A DNA stretch of 64,000 nt, from positions 4,278,001 to 4,342,000 of the forward strand of contig NZ_CP027707.1 of assembly GCF_003850345.1 (NCBI RefSeq), given 5' to 3'. Origin of the DNA: Pseudomonas chlororaphis subsp. piscium. GTDB lineage: Bacteria > Pseudomonadota > Gammaproteobacteria > Pseudomonadales > Pseudomonadaceae. The notes below the pieces were generated by a model that saw nothing but the letters and a program-made list of their open reading frames with translations, searched no databases and was not told the DNA's origin. The stretch's first letter is position 1. Each line of letters begins with the position of its first letter. Of the stretch, positions 47,744 through 56,565 are shown in pieces. The position numbers and the translations under genes were made by a program.

Positions 47744-48205
47744 CTACCGGTGGCCGTCGCGCTCGATGGCGTTGATCCGCTCGACCTTGGCCCCCGAGCG
47801 CGCGGACTCGAACTCCGACTCGAGGAACGACTTGACGATGCTCTTGGCCAGCTCGGCCCCCACCACCCGCGCGCCGATGGAGAGAATCTGTGCATCGTTG
47901 CTCTTGCGTGCGCGCTCGGCCGAATAGGTGTCGTGGGCCTGGGCCGCGCGGATGCCCGGCACCTTGTTGGCCGAGATGGCCATGCCGATGCCCGTGCCGC
48001 AGACCAGCACCCCCAGGCGGTGATGCCCGGCGCCGATGGCCGTGGCCACCGCCAGGGCAATGTCCGGATAGAGCACCGGCTCCAGGGAATGGGTGCCGAA
48101 ATCCTCCACCGGATGGCCCAGGGTCTCGATATGGCGCTTGAGCAACTCCTTGAGCTCGAAACCCGCTTCATCACATCCGATGGCCACTGAAAAGGCTGTG
48201 TTCAT
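47744..48205 (-). CDS. rpiB: RpiB/LacAB-type sugar-phosphate isomerase
   Basis: 153 residues. Typical features are VAIGCDEAGFELKELLK at the N-terminus, the active-site loop VLVCGTGIGMAISANKVPGIRAA with the catalytic cysteine, and AHDTYSAERARKSNDAQILSIGARVVG. RpiB enzymes interconvert aldose and ketose phosphates. In four-carbon polyol pathways relatives (DerI, EryI) convert erythrulose 4-phosphate to erythrose 4-phosphate, which fits the ketose kinase further along; ribose 5-phosphate isomerase activity is the alternative. ATG 48205 has CGGAG nine bases upstream. Divergent from the ABC importer operon. Confidence 0.87.
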   Translation of the reverse strand: MNTAFSVAIGCDEAGFELKELLKRHIETLGHPVEDFGTHSLEPVLYPDIALAVATAIGAGHHRLGVLVCGTGIGMAISANKVPGIRAAQAHDTYSAERARKSNDAQILSIGARVVGAELAKSIVKSFLESEFESARSGAKVERINAIERDGHR

Positions 48206-48240
48206 GGCATTTCGCTCCGCTGTCTGGGTGAGAGCAAGAC

Positions 48241-48254
48241 TGATCATATGATCA
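48241..48254. promoter_or_regulatory. Palindromic operator candidate near rpiB
   Basis: TGATCATATGATCA is a perfect 14-base palindrome 36 bases before the rpiB start. The nine-base block ATATGATCA recurs at 48427-48435 upstream of the ABC gene. This points to one regulator, most likely the SorC-type protein, acting on both divergent transcripts. Confidence 0.6.
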
Positions 48255-48298
48255 CTATCTGAAACTTTGCTCAGTCATTTCTCAGGCATTCACCCCCT

Positions 48299-48327
48299 GA
48301 CTGTCAAGCAGGATTTACCTGACAGTC
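48299..48327. promoter_or_regulatory. Inverted repeat in the divergent promoter
   Basis: GACTGTCA (48299-48306) and TGACAGTC (48320-48327) form a perfect eight-base inverted repeat with 13 bases between, in the middle of the intergenic region. It may be a second regulator site or stabilise DNA looping. Confidence 0.4.
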
Positions 48328-48397
48328 GAGTAAAGGCCCTACACAAAGGGTTACGAAAGCATGAATGACCGCCGATACAGATTTACCTTGAAAGAGA

Positions 48398-48467
48398 TTG
48401 ACTGATCAGAATTTCATTTGATACACATATGATCACAGCGAAACATGACTCTGCGACCTAATAAGAA
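48398..48467 (+). promoter_or_regulatory. Promoter/operator region of the polyol ABC operon
   Basis: TTGACT (48398-48403) is a possible -35 element. It overlaps TGATCA (48403-48408), and TGATACACATATGATCA (48419-48435), an imperfect palindrome sharing ATATGATCA with the rpiB-side site, lies over the expected -10. AATAAGAA (48460-48467), an AANAANAA-type motif, stands before the GAGGA ribosome binding site. A repressor bound here would block the promoter directly. Confidence 0.5.
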
Positions 48468-48489
48468 TTCACAGCACGAGGACACGCCG

Positions 48490-49977
48490 ATGGCCACGCC
48501 ATTACTGCTCCAGGCTGAACATGTCGCCAAGGCCTATGCCGGGATCCCTGCCCTGCGCGATGGCCGCCTCGCCCTGCGCGCCGGCAGCGTGCACGCCCTG
48601 TGCGGCGGCAACGGCGCCGGCAAATCCACCTTCCTCAGCATCCTGATGGGCATCACCCAGCGTGACGCCGGCAGCATTGCGCTCAACGGCCGCCCGGTGC
48701 AGTTCAACCGCCCTGGCGAGGCGCTGGCCGCCGGGGTGGCGATGATCACCCAGGAACTGGAACCGATTCCCTACATGAGCGTCGCCGAGAACATCTGGCT
48801 CGGCCGCGAACCACGCCGCGCCGGCTGCATCGTCGACCGCAAGGCCCTCAACCGGCGCACCCGCGAGCTGCTGGAGAACCTGGAGTTCGAGGTCGACCCC
48901 GACAGCCCCATGCACCGCCTGAGCGTGGCCCAGGTGCAACTGGTGGAAATCGCCAAGGCCTTCAGCCATGACTGCCAGGTGATGATCATGGACGAGCCGA
49001 CCTCGGCCATCGGCGAGCGCGAAGCCGAGACCCTGTTCAAGGCCATCCGCCGCCTCACCGCCCGCGGCGCCGGGATCGTCTATGTCTCGCACCGCTTGAG
49101 CGAGCTGGCGCAGATCGCCGACGACTACAGCATCTTCCGCGACGGCGCCTTCGTCGAAAGCGGGCGCATGGCCGACATCGATCGCGCCCACCTGGTGCGC
49201 GGCATCGTCGGCCAGGAACTGCAACGCATCGACCACAAGATCGGGCGCGAATGCGCGGCGCACAATTGCCTGGAAGTCCAGGGCCTGAGCCGCGACGGCG
49301 AGTTCCAGGACATCAGCCTGCAACTGCGCCAGGGCGAGATTCTCGGCATCTACGGCCTGATGGGCTCAGGCCGCAGCGAATTCCTCAATTGCCTCTATGG
49401 CCTCACCGAGCCCGACGCCGGCACGGTCAGCCTGCAAGGCCGGCCGCTGCCGGTCGGCGCACCGGCGGCGACCATTCGCGCCGGCCTGTCGCTGGTCACC
49501 GAAGACCGCAAGGACAGCGGCCTGGTGCTCAGCGGCAGCATCCTGTCCAACATTGCCCTGTCGGCCTACCGGCAGCTGTCGAGCTGGTCGCTGATCAACG
49601 CCCGCAAGGAACAGGCGCTGGCCCGGGACATGGTCAAGCGCCTGCAGATCAAGGTCTCCTCCCTGGACCTGCCGGTGGCCTCCATGAGCGGCGGCAACCA
49701 GCAGAAGGTGGTGCTCGCCAAGTGCCTGTCGACCCAGCCGGTGTGCCTGCTGTGCGACGAACCGACCCGGGGCATCGACGAAGGCGCCAAGCAGGAGATC
49801 TACCACCTGCTGGACGAGTTCGTGCGGGCTGGCGGCGCGGCCATAGTGGTCTCGTCCGAAGCCCCGGAACTGCTCCACCTGAGCGATCGCATCGCGGTGT
49901 TCAAGGGCGGCCGCCTGGTCACCATCAGCACCGATACCGCTCTTTCCCAGGAAGCCCTGCTGAGTCTCGCCTCATGA
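48490..49977 (+). CDS. Sugar/polyol ABC importer, fused double ATPase (RbsA/XylG type)
   Basis: 495 residues with two ATPase halves. The first has Walker A GGNGAGKST (residues 39-47), signature LSVAQVQLVEIAKAF and Walker B VMIMDEPTSAI. The second has the degenerate loop LMGSGRSEFL usual for RbsA-type proteins and signature MSGGNQQKVVLAKCL with Walker B LLCDEPTRGID. It energises the permease whose start overlaps its stop by four bases (ATGA). ATG 48490 is chosen because GAGGA stands seven bases before it; the first residues resemble other carbohydrate ATPases. Confidence 0.92.
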   Translation: MATPLLLQAEHVAKAYAGIPALRDGRLALRAGSVHALCGGNGAGKSTFLSILMGITQRDAGSIALNGRPVQFNRPGEALAAGVAMITQELEPIPYMSVAENIWLGREPRRAGCIVDRKALNRRTRELLENLEFEVDPDSPMHRLSVAQVQLVEIAKAFSHDCQVMIMDEPTSAIGEREAETLFKAIRRLTARGAGIVYVSHRLSELAQIADDYSIFRDGAFVESGRMADIDRAHLVRGIVGQELQRIDHKIGRECAAHNCLEVQGLSRDGEFQDISLQLRQGEILGIYGLMGSGRSEFLNCLYGLTEPDAGTVSLQGRPLPVGAPAATIRAGLSLVTEDRKDSGLVLSGSILSNIALSAYRQLSSWSLINARKEQALARDMVKRLQIKVSSLDLPVASMSGGNQQKVVLAKCLSTQPVCLLCDEPTRGIDEGAKQEIYHLLDEFVRAGGAAIVVSSEAPELLHLSDRIAVFKGGRLVTISTDTALSQEALLSLAS

Positions 49978-50975
49978 ATGCCAAGACCCTTGTCACCCCC
50001 ACCGCCACACCCGCCTCCAACGCCGTCGGCCCGGCACCCCGCAGCCGCCTGCGCCTGGCCCTCGACCGCTTCGGCCTGCCGCTGGTATTCATCCTGCTGT
50101 GCGTGGTCATGGCCTTCGCCAGCGAGTACTTCATGACCTGGCGCAACTGGATGGACATCCTGCGCCAGACCTCGATCAACGGCATTCTCGCGGTGGGCAT
50201 GACCTACGTGATCCTGACCAAGGGCATCGACCTCTCGGTGGGTTCGATCCTCGCCTTCGCCGGCCTGTGCAGCGCCCTGGTGGCCACCCAGGGCTACGGG
50301 CTGCTGGCCGCGGTCAGCGCCGGGATGTTCGCCGGGGCGATGCTCGGGGTGGTCAACGGTTTCATGGTCGCCAACCTGTCGATCCCGCCCTTTGTCGCCA
50401 CCCTCGGCATGCTCAGCATCGCCCGCGGCATGACCTTCATTCTCAACGACGGCAGCCCGGTCACCGACCTGCCGGAAAACTACCTGGCCCTGGGCATCGG
50501 CAAGATCGGCCCGGTGGGCGTGCCGGTCGTGATCTTCGCCGTGGTCGCGCTGATCTTCTGGATGGTCCTGCGCTACACCACCTACGGCCGTTACGTGTAC
50601 GCGGTGGGCGGCAACGAAAAGAGCGCCCGCACCTCGGGGATCGGCGTACGCAAGGTGATGTTCTCGGTGTACGTGGTCTCGGGCCTGCTGGCGGGCCTGG
50701 CCGGCGTGGTGCTCTCGGCCCGCACCACCTCCGCCCTGCCCCAGGCCGGCACGTCCTATGAACTGGACGCCATCGCCGCGGTGGTGATCGGCGGCACCAG
50801 CCTCTCCGGCGGCACCGGCAGCATCGTCGGCACCCTGTTCGGCGCCCTGTTGATCGGTGTGATCAACAACGGCCTGAACCTGCTCGGGGTGTCTTCCTAT
50901 TACCAACAAGTCGCCAAGGGCTTGATCATCGTGTTCGCGGTGCTCATCGATGTCTGGCGCAAGAAGAAACGCTGA
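49974..50975 (+). CDS. Sugar/polyol ABC importer permease (RbsC type)
   Basis: 333 residues with about nine hydrophobic segments. The permease motif GIDLSVGSILAFAGL and the C-terminal loop IAAVVIGGTSLSGGTGSIVGTLFGALLIGVINNGLNLLGV are those of the BPD_transp_2 family of monosaccharide importers. Start ATG 49974 overlaps the ATPase stop (ATGA), so translation is coupled. Followed by the binding protein after 48 bases. Confidence 0.93.
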   Translation: MNAKTLVTPTATPASNAVGPAPRSRLRLALDRFGLPLVFILLCVVMAFASEYFMTWRNWMDILRQTSINGILAVGMTYVILTKGIDLSVGSILAFAGLCSALVATQGYGLLAAVSAGMFAGAMLGVVNGFMVANLSIPPFVATLGMLSIARGMTFILNDGSPVTDLPENYLALGIGKIGPVGVPVVIFAVVALIFWMVLRYTTYGRYVYAVGGNEKSARTSGIGVRKVMFSVYVVSGLLAGLAGVVLSARTTSALPQAGTSYELDAIAAVVIGGTSLSGGTGSIVGTLFGALLIGVINNGLNLLGVSSYYQQVAKGLIIVFAVLIDVWRKKKR

Positions 50976-51004
50976 CTCCCCCGTCCTTTCCATGGCACGA
51001 CTAC

Positions 51005-51012
51005 AACAATAA
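51005..51012 (+). promoter_or_regulatory. Candidate Hfq/Crc site before the binding-protein gene
   Basis: AACAATAA, a perfect AAYAAYAA motif, directly before the CGGAG ribosome binding site. Binding proteins of sugar importers are frequent Crc targets in pseudomonads. Confidence 0.55.
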
Positions 51013-51023
51013 CGGAGTTCCCC

Positions 51024-52046
51024 ATGAAGCTTTCCCCTACCTCCTTTGGCACCTCCCTGTTCGCCCTGGCCACGGCCTCCCTGCTCGCCAGCGGCATGGC
51101 CCTGGCCGAGGGCAAGACCTACAAGATCGGCGCCGCGGTCTACGGCCTCAAGGGCCAGTTCATGCAGAACTGGGTACGCGAGCTGAAACAGCATCCGGCG
51201 GTCAAGGACGGCACGGTGCAGATCACCGTGTTCGACGGCAACTACGACGCCCTGACCCAGAACAACCAGATCGAAACCATGGTCACCCAGCGCTACGACG
51301 CGATCATCTTCGTGCCGATCGACACCAAGGCCGGCGTCGGCGCCGTGGCCCGCGCCCAGGAAAACGACATTCCGGTGATCGCCTCCAATACCAAGGTCGC
51401 CAGCGCCAGCGTGCCCTATGTCGGCAACGACGACGTCGAGGGCGGCCGCCTGCAGGCCCAGGCCATGGTCGACAAGCTCCAGGGCAAGGGCAACGTGGTG
51501 ATCATCCAGGGCCCGATCGGCCAGTCGGCACAGATCGACCGCGAGAAAGGCGAGATGGAAGTGCTGAAGAAGAACCCCGGGATCAAGGTCATCGAAATGA
51601 AGACCGCCAACTGGTCGCGCGCCGAGGCCCTGTCGCTGACCGAGGACTGGCTCAATGCCCACCCCAACGGTGGCATCTCCGGGATCATCGCGCAGAACGA
51701 CGACATGGCCCTCGGCGCCCTGCAGGCCGTGAAGTCTCGCGGCCTGTCGCCAAGCGACGTACCGGTGACCTCCATCGACGGCATGCCGGATGCGATCCAG
51801 GCGGCGAAAAAAGGCGACATCACCACCTTCCTGCAGGACGCCCAGGCCCAGTCCCAGGGCGCCCTGGACGTGGCCCTGCGCACCCTGGCCGGCAAGGACT
51901 ACAAGCCGCAGTCGGTGATCTGGGAGCGTTATGCCCAGGACGTGAAATGGGGTGACGGCAGCGACAAGCTGTACATCCTGCCGTGGGTGCCGGTGACCAA
52001 CGCCAATGCCGATGCGCTGTACCAGCAGGTCGCCGGCAGCAAATAA
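51024..52046 (+). CDS. Periplasmic sugar/polyol-binding protein
   Basis: 340 residues. Signal peptide at about 1-28 (SLFALATASLLASGMALAEG). The mature part is a periplasmic binding protein of the RbsB type (Peripla_BP_4): YDAIIFVPIDTKAGVGAVARA, IPVIASNTKV, YVGNDDVEGGR, IIAQNDDMALGALQAV and VTSIDGMPDAIQA. The ligand should be a small sugar or polyol; the enzymes downstream suggest a four-carbon polyol. ATG 51024 with AACGGAG eight bases upstream. Confidence 0.92.
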   Translation: MKLSPTSFGTSLFALATASLLASGMALAEGKTYKIGAAVYGLKGQFMQNWVRELKQHPAVKDGTVQITVFDGNYDALTQNNQIETMVTQRYDAIIFVPIDTKAGVGAVARAQENDIPVIASNTKVASASVPYVGNDDVEGGRLQAQAMVDKLQGKGNVVIIQGPIGQSAQIDREKGEMEVLKKNPGIKVIEMKTANWSRAEALSLTEDWLNAHPNGGISGIIAQNDDMALGALQAVKSRGLSPSDVPVTSIDGMPDAIQAAKKGDITTFLQDAQAQSQGALDVALRTLAGKDYKPQSVIWERYAQDVKWGDGSDKLYILPWVPVTNANADALYQQVAGSK

Positions 52047-52085
52047 CCCCCCCTGCCATTCATTCGCCATACAGGAGTCAACATC

Positions 52086-52844
52086 ATGTCCGGATTCTGG
52101 GATCAGGCCTTCGACCTCAGCGGTCGCTGCGCGGTGATCACCGGCGGCGCCGCCGGGATCGGCCTGGCCTGCGCCACGCTGCTGGTGGAGCGCGGCGCCA
52201 AGGTGGCCCTGCTGGATCGCGACCCGGAGGTCGTCGAGATCGCCGCCCGCCTCGGCGGCGGGCACCTGGGGCTGGCCCTCGACCTGCGCCAGCTGGACCA
52301 GGTGCAGCATGCCGTGGACCGGGTCGCCGAGTACTTCGGGCGCCTGGATTTCCTGGTCAACAGCGCCGGCGTCGCCCTGCTGGACAAGGCCCTGGAGGTC
52401 AGCGAAAGCGCCTGGGACAGCACCCTGGACATCAACCTCAAGGCCAGCTTTTTCGTTGCCCAGGCCTGCGCCCGGCACATGCTCGAACGCGGTAGCGGAC
52501 GCATCGTCAACCTCGCCTCACAGGCCGCCGTCATCGGCCTGGACCGGCACGTGGCCTATTGCGCGAGCAAGGCCGCGGTGGTGGGCATGACCAAGGTCCT
52601 GGCCATGGAATGGGCGGCCCACGGCATCAACGTCAACGCCGTCTCGCCGACCATAGTCGAGACCGCCCTGGGCAAGAAGGCCTGGGCCGGCGAACTGGGC
52701 GAGCGGGCCAAATTACAGATCCCGGTCGGCCGTTTCGCCCAGCCCGAGGAAATCGCCGGGCTGGTGCTGTACCTGCTCAGCGACGCCGCGCAGATGATCA
52801 CCGGAGAGAACGTGGTGATCGATGGCGGCTACAGCATCCAGTAA
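52086..52844 (+). CDS. Short-chain dehydrogenase, probable polyol dehydrogenase
   Basis: 252 residues. Cofactor motif TGGAAGIG near residue 18; the acidic Asp at the end of strand 2 (ALLDRD) favours NAD+; NSAG in place of NNAG; catalytic YCASK; C-terminal ENVVIDGGYSIQ. Members of this group oxidise sugar alcohols such as threitol or sorbitol to ketoses. Here it lies between the importer and a zinc dehydrogenase, so it may handle one stereoisomer of the imported polyol. Start ATG 52086 follows CAGGAGTC. Confidence 0.9.
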   Translation: MSGFWDQAFDLSGRCAVITGGAAGIGLACATLLVERGAKVALLDRDPEVVEIAARLGGGHLGLALDLRQLDQVQHAVDRVAEYFGRLDFLVNSAGVALLDKALEVSESAWDSTLDINLKASFFVAQACARHMLERGSGRIVNLASQAAVIGLDRHVAYCASKAAVVGMTKVLAMEWAAHGINVNAVSPTIVETALGKKAWAGELGERAKLQIPVGRFAQPEEIAGLVLYLLSDAAQMITGENVVIDGGYSIQ

Positions 52845-52883
52845 TCGAGCGTTACTCCCATTCTTGCAGTGAGGCCCGTCGTC

Positions 52884-53990
52884 ATGTCCACCTTGCCCGC
52901 CGAACACCTGTCACCCGAGATTCCCAGCACCATGCAGGCTGTGGTCTGCCACGGCCCCGAAGACTACCGCCTGGAACAGGTGCCGGTGCCGACACCCGGC
53001 CCGGACGAAATCCTGACCAAGGTCGAGCTGTGCGGCATCTGCATGGGCGACATCAAGACCTACCGTGGCGCCCCCTCCTTCTGGGGCGACGCCGAGCAGC
53101 CGCGCTACGTCAAGCCGCCGATGATTCCCGGCCATGAGTTCGTCTGCCGCGTGGTGGCCCTGGGGCCGGGCGCGGAAAAACGTGGGGTGCGGGTCGGCGA
53201 CCGGGTGATCTCCGAACAGATAGTGCCGTGCTGGGGCTGCCGCTTCTGCAACCACGGCCAGTACTGGATGTGCCAGAAGCACGACCTGTACGGTTTCCAG
53301 AACAATGTCCAGGGCGCCATGGCGCAGTACATGATCTTCACCAAGGAAGGCATCGTGCACAAAGTGCCGGACGAGATTCCGCCGGACGAAGCCATCCTCA
53401 TCGAACCCCTGGCCTGCTCGCTGCACGCCGCCGAGCGCGCCGATGTCGGCTTCGACGACATAGTGGTGGTGGCCGGCGCCGGCACCCTGGGGCTGGGCAT
53501 CATCGGCGCGGTACGGATGCGCAACCCCAAGCGCCTGATCGTCCTCGACATGAAGCCCGAGCGCGCCGAGCTGGCCCTGCGCCTGGGCGCCGACGAAGTC
53601 TGGAACCCGGCCCAGGAGGACGTGCTGGAGAAGATTCGCGCGATCACCGACGGCTACGGTTGCGACATCTATATCGAAGCCACCGGCCATCACAAGGCGG
53701 TCAACCAGGGCCTGGCGATGCTGCGCAAGCTCGGGCGCTTCGTCGAGTTCAGCGTGTTCAACGACGAAGCCACGGTGGACTGGTCGATCATCGGCGACCG
53801 CAAGGAGCTGGACGTGCTCGGCTCGCACCTGGGGCCCTACATGTACCCACGGGCCATCGACTTTATCGGCAAGCGCAAGATCGACATGCGCGACGTGGTC
53901 ACCCACACCTTCGCCCTGGCCGACTTCAAGCAGGCCTTCGCGATGATGGAGCGCGGCGACCGATCATTGAAGGTGGTGCTCAAGCCCTGA
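52884..53990 (+). CDS. Zinc-dependent alcohol dehydrogenase (MDR family), probable polyol dehydrogenase
   Basis: 368 residues. Catalytic-zinc ligand Cys in CGICMGD and His-Glu in PGHEF; structural-zinc cysteines in CWGCRFCNHGQYWMC; cofactor-binding GAGTLGLGIIGA followed by VLDMKPER, with Asp pointing to NAD+. It is similar to sorbitol/threonine dehydrogenases. Together with the SDR it would turn the imported polyol into a ketose for the kinase genes downstream. ATG 52884 has GTGAGG about nine bases upstream; an earlier GTG at 52869 is possible. Confidence 0.9.
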   Translation: MSTLPAEHLSPEIPSTMQAVVCHGPEDYRLEQVPVPTPGPDEILTKVELCGICMGDIKTYRGAPSFWGDAEQPRYVKPPMIPGHEFVCRVVALGPGAEKRGVRVGDRVISEQIVPCWGCRFCNHGQYWMCQKHDLYGFQNNVQGAMAQYMIFTKEGIVHKVPDEIPPDEAILIEPLACSLHAAERADVGFDDIVVVAGAGTLGLGIIGAVRMRNPKRLIVLDMKPERAELALRLGADEVWNPAQEDVLEKIRAITDGYGCDIYIEATGHHKAVNQGLAMLRKLGRFVEFSVFNDEATVDWSIIGDRKELDVLGSHLGPYMYPRAIDFIGKRKIDMRDVVTHTFALADFKQAFAMMERGDRSLKVVLKP

Positions 53991-54123
53991 GGCCCCACCG
54001 CCTTCCAACCGGTTCGTCGACAAGCCCGCCACCCGCGGACTCTCCCACTCCCTCCACGGGAGGCGAGCTTGCCGGCGACTCACTGCACAGCCGTGCAGCC
54101 AACAGGAACAAGGAAACCGCGTC

Positions 54124-55125
54124 ATGAATCGAGTGATCAACGATCCGGACCAGGTGGTCGAGGACATGCTGCAAGGCATACTCCTGGCCCACCCCGAACT
54201 GGCCCAATACGAGGCCAACCCACGGGTCATCCGCAAGCGCCGCCTCTCTCCGCCCGGCCAGGTGGGCATCGTCACTGGCGGCGGCTCCGGCCACGAGCCG
54301 GCCTTTCTCGGTTATGTCGGCCCCGGCCTGGTGGACGCCGTGGCGGTCGGTGAAATCTTCTCCTCGCCCACCGCCAAGAGCTTCTTCGACGCCTTCCGCG
54401 CCGCCGACCAGGGCGCGGGCGTGGCCTGCCTGTACGGCAACTACGCCGGCGACAACATGAACGTCAAGCTGGCGATGAAGATGGCCGCCAGCAAGGACAT
54501 GCGGATCCGCACTGTGGTAGCCAACGACGACGTGGCCTCAGCGCCCCGTGAAGAGATCGGCAAACGCCGCGGCGTGGCGGGCGAGATCTTCATGTGGAAA
54601 GTCGGCGGCGCGGCGGCCGCCCAGGGCTATGACCTGGACGGGGTGATCGGCGTCGCGCAAAAGGCCGTCGACCAGTGCCGCTCCATTGGTGTCGGCCTCA
54701 CGCCCTGCACCATTGCCGCGGTGGGCAAGCCGAACTTCCAGATCGCCGACGGCATGATGGAGCTGGGCATCGGCCACCATGGCGAACCCGGCATCCAGGT
54801 CGTGCCGGTCGAGTCCGCCGCCGCCATGGCCGAGCGCATGCTCGCGCCGATCCTCGCCGATCGCGACTTCAGCCGCGACGACAGCGTGGTGGTGCTGGTC
54901 TCCGGCCTCGGCGCCACGCCAGTGATGGAGCTGTATATCTTCTACGCCGAAGTCGAGCGCCAACTCAGGGCCAGGGGCCTGAAGATCCATCGCTGCTATG
55001 TCGGCAACTACTTCACCTCCCTGGAAATGATGGGCGTGACCCTGACCCTGCTGGGCCTGGATGCCGAGCTGAAAACCCTGATCGACCAACCCTGCCGCTC
55101 CATCGGCATGACCCAGGCGGAGTGA
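54124..55125 (+). CDS. dhaK: Dihydroxyacetone/erythrulose kinase, DhaK subunit
   Basis: 333 residues of the DhaK family. It shows GGGSGHEPAFLGYVGPGLVDAVAVG, the substrate-handling loop GNYAGDNMN, and the histidine that binds the ketose covalently, His219 in GIGHHGEPG. The partner gene dhaL follows after three bases, and both are of the ATP-dependent two-subunit type; no PTS component DhaM is present. In tetritol pathways such proteins act as erythrulose kinases (DerK/LerK type), which fits the RpiB-like isomerase; dihydroxyacetone is the other candidate. ATG 54124 follows AAGGAAACCGCGTC. Confidence 0.9.
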   Translation: MNRVINDPDQVVEDMLQGILLAHPELAQYEANPRVIRKRRLSPPGQVGIVTGGGSGHEPAFLGYVGPGLVDAVAVGEIFSSPTAKSFFDAFRAADQGAGVACLYGNYAGDNMNVKLAMKMAASKDMRIRTVVANDDVASAPREEIGKRRGVAGEIFMWKVGGAAAAQGYDLDGVIGVAQKAVDQCRSIGVGLTPCTIAAVGKPNFQIADGMMELGIGHHGEPGIQVVPVESAAAMAERMLAPILADRDFSRDDSVVVLVSGLGATPVMELYIFYAEVERQLRARGLKIHRCYVGNYFTSLEMMGVTLTLLGLDAELKTLIDQPCRSIGMTQAE

Positions 55126-55128
55126 ACC

Positions 55129-55773
55129 ATGAGCCAGCATTTTTCCAGCCTCGACGGCAGCGCCATCGTCAACGACCTGGTGACGGTGATAGTCGCCAAC
55201 CGTGAGTACCTCAGCGAAGTGGACGGCGCCATCGGCGATGGCGATCACGGCATCAACATGGCCAAGGGTTTCGCCCACTGCGGCCGGGCCCTCGCCGGTC
55301 GCCAGCTGGACCTGGCCGGGGCCCTCGACGAATTGACCCTGAGCCTGATGGAAGGCATCGGCGGCTCCATGGGCCCGCTCTACGGCAGCCTGTTTATCGG
55401 CATGGCCGACGAAGTCCGCGGCTGCCAGCAGATCGATGCCACCCGCTTCGCCCGGCTATTGCGCGGCGGGCTGAGCTCATTGCAGGACATCACCGACGCC
55501 GGGGTGGGCGACAAGTGCCTGATGGATACGCTGATTCCCGCCGTGGAGGCGTTCGAACAGGCCGAGGCCGGCGGCGCCTCGTTCAAGGAGGCCTTGCAGC
55601 GGATGAAAAGCGCGGCCTCCCAGGGCCGGGACTCGACCCGCGACCTGGTGGCGAAGATCGGCCGCGCCAGCCGCCTGGGCGAGCGCTCGCTGGGGGCACT
55701 GGATGCCGGCGCCGTGTCCTGCTGCCTGATCCTCACGCAACTGGCGGACTCGGTGGAACCGCGCCTGGCCTGA
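55129..55773 (+). CDS. dhaL: Dihydroxyacetone/erythrulose kinase, DhaL (nucleotide-binding) subunit
   Basis: 214 residues. The Mg-nucleotide-binding motif GDGDHGINMAKG (three aspartate/glutamate region near residue 36), GGSMGPLYGSLF and DAGVGDKCLMDTL are the hallmarks of DhaL. It supplies the ATP site to DhaK. Three bases separate the genes, so they are made in equal amounts. This closes the polyol operon; a short inverted repeat (GAGCAGGCTCGCTCCTGC...) follows the stop. Confidence 0.92.
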   Translation: MSQHFSSLDGSAIVNDLVTVIVANREYLSEVDGAIGDGDHGINMAKGFAHCGRALAGRQLDLAGALDELTLSLMEGIGGSMGPLYGSLFIGMADEVRGCQQIDATRFARLLRGGLSSLQDITDAGVGDKCLMDTLIPAVEAFEQAEAGGASFKEALQRMKSAASQGRDSTRDLVAKIGRASRLGERSLGALDAGAVSCCLILTQLADSVEPRLA

Positions 55774-55825
55774 AGCACCGCGCGAGCAGGCTCGCTCCTG
55801 CAACAGCGAGCCTGCCCGGGCTGAT

Positions 55826-56548
55826 TCAATAGCGCCCGGGCAAAAGCCCGAGTTCCACCAGTTTGATATCGGTGTCACCCACCACCTGCACATGCTGGAC
55901 GTTCTTCTCGTCCATGATGCCGGGGCAGGCCACGACGATGGTGCCCTTCGATCGAGTGGGGCGCAGTTCAGCGACCTCCGGAAAATCCGCCGTCGACAGC
56001 GGGTGCGGGCAATAGCCGATCCAGCCGATGGTCTGCCGGTCCTGGAACACCCGCTGCTTGCGGAAATACTCGTTGGGAGCGGCCACGCCCCAGGAAATTT
56101 CCGGCCAAAGATCGACCGCCGCGTTCATCAACTCGACAATGCCCTGCCGAGGGTCCTTCAGACAACGGACCAAGGTCCCGGCTTCGGAAAACTCAATACC
56201 CGCGGGCAACGAACCGCCACTTCGTGCGTGATAGGTGAGCGAAAGCCCGCCCTTGAGCGGATCGGATATCCCGTTCCACAACACAAAACTCATGTCGTTG
56301 ACGTCGGAATCCGAGTCTTTCCAGGAGGCTATTTCACTCCTCAGACTGCTCGGGTCGAGAAGCACGTTGTGCGTCAGGCCATCATCCTTGCCTTCGGCGC
56401 ACAAGAACCAGTTCTTGAGGATCGGGTCGATCTCGCCTATGGCCTTGAGAAAGGCCAGGCTCCTGTCGATCTGCTCCTGTTCGGTGACCTGGGCAATCTT
56501 CTGCTTATCGAAGCTCAGCTTGAAATTAAAACGCTTGAATGTGTCCAT
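55826..56548 (-). CDS. tsiT: Type VI immunity protein, Imm52 family (TsiT-like)
   Basis: 240 residues without signal peptide. The pattern (acidic N-terminal helix, W-rich core, WIGYCPHPLSTADFPEVAELRP, and the C-terminal GTIVVACPGIMDEKNVQHVQ) agrees with the Imm52 family, whose P. aeruginosa member TsiT (PA3908) protects against TseT. It lies 17 bases downstream of the nuclease toxin gene in the same direction, as expected for an immunity gene. A cytoplasmic place matches a nuclease target. Confidence 0.82.
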   Translation of the reverse strand: MDTFKRFNFKLSFDKQKIAQVTEQEQIDRSLAFLKAIGEIDPILKNWFLCAEGKDDGLTHNVLLDPSSLRSEIASWKDSDSDVNDMSFVLWNGISDPLKGGLSLTYHARSGGSLPAGIEFSEAGTLVRCLKDPRQGIVELMNAAVDLWPEISWGVAAPNEYFRKQRVFQDRQTIGWIGYCPHPLSTADFPEVAELRPTRSKGTIVVACPGIMDEKNVQHVQVVGDTDIKLVELGLLPGRY

Positions 56549-56565
56549 GAGTACTCCATACGGTC

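Noticed and set aside
49800..52478. Open frame of 892 codons on the minus strand across the ABC importer genes
   Set aside because: It covers four genes of the opposite strand; composition is that of a shadow frame.
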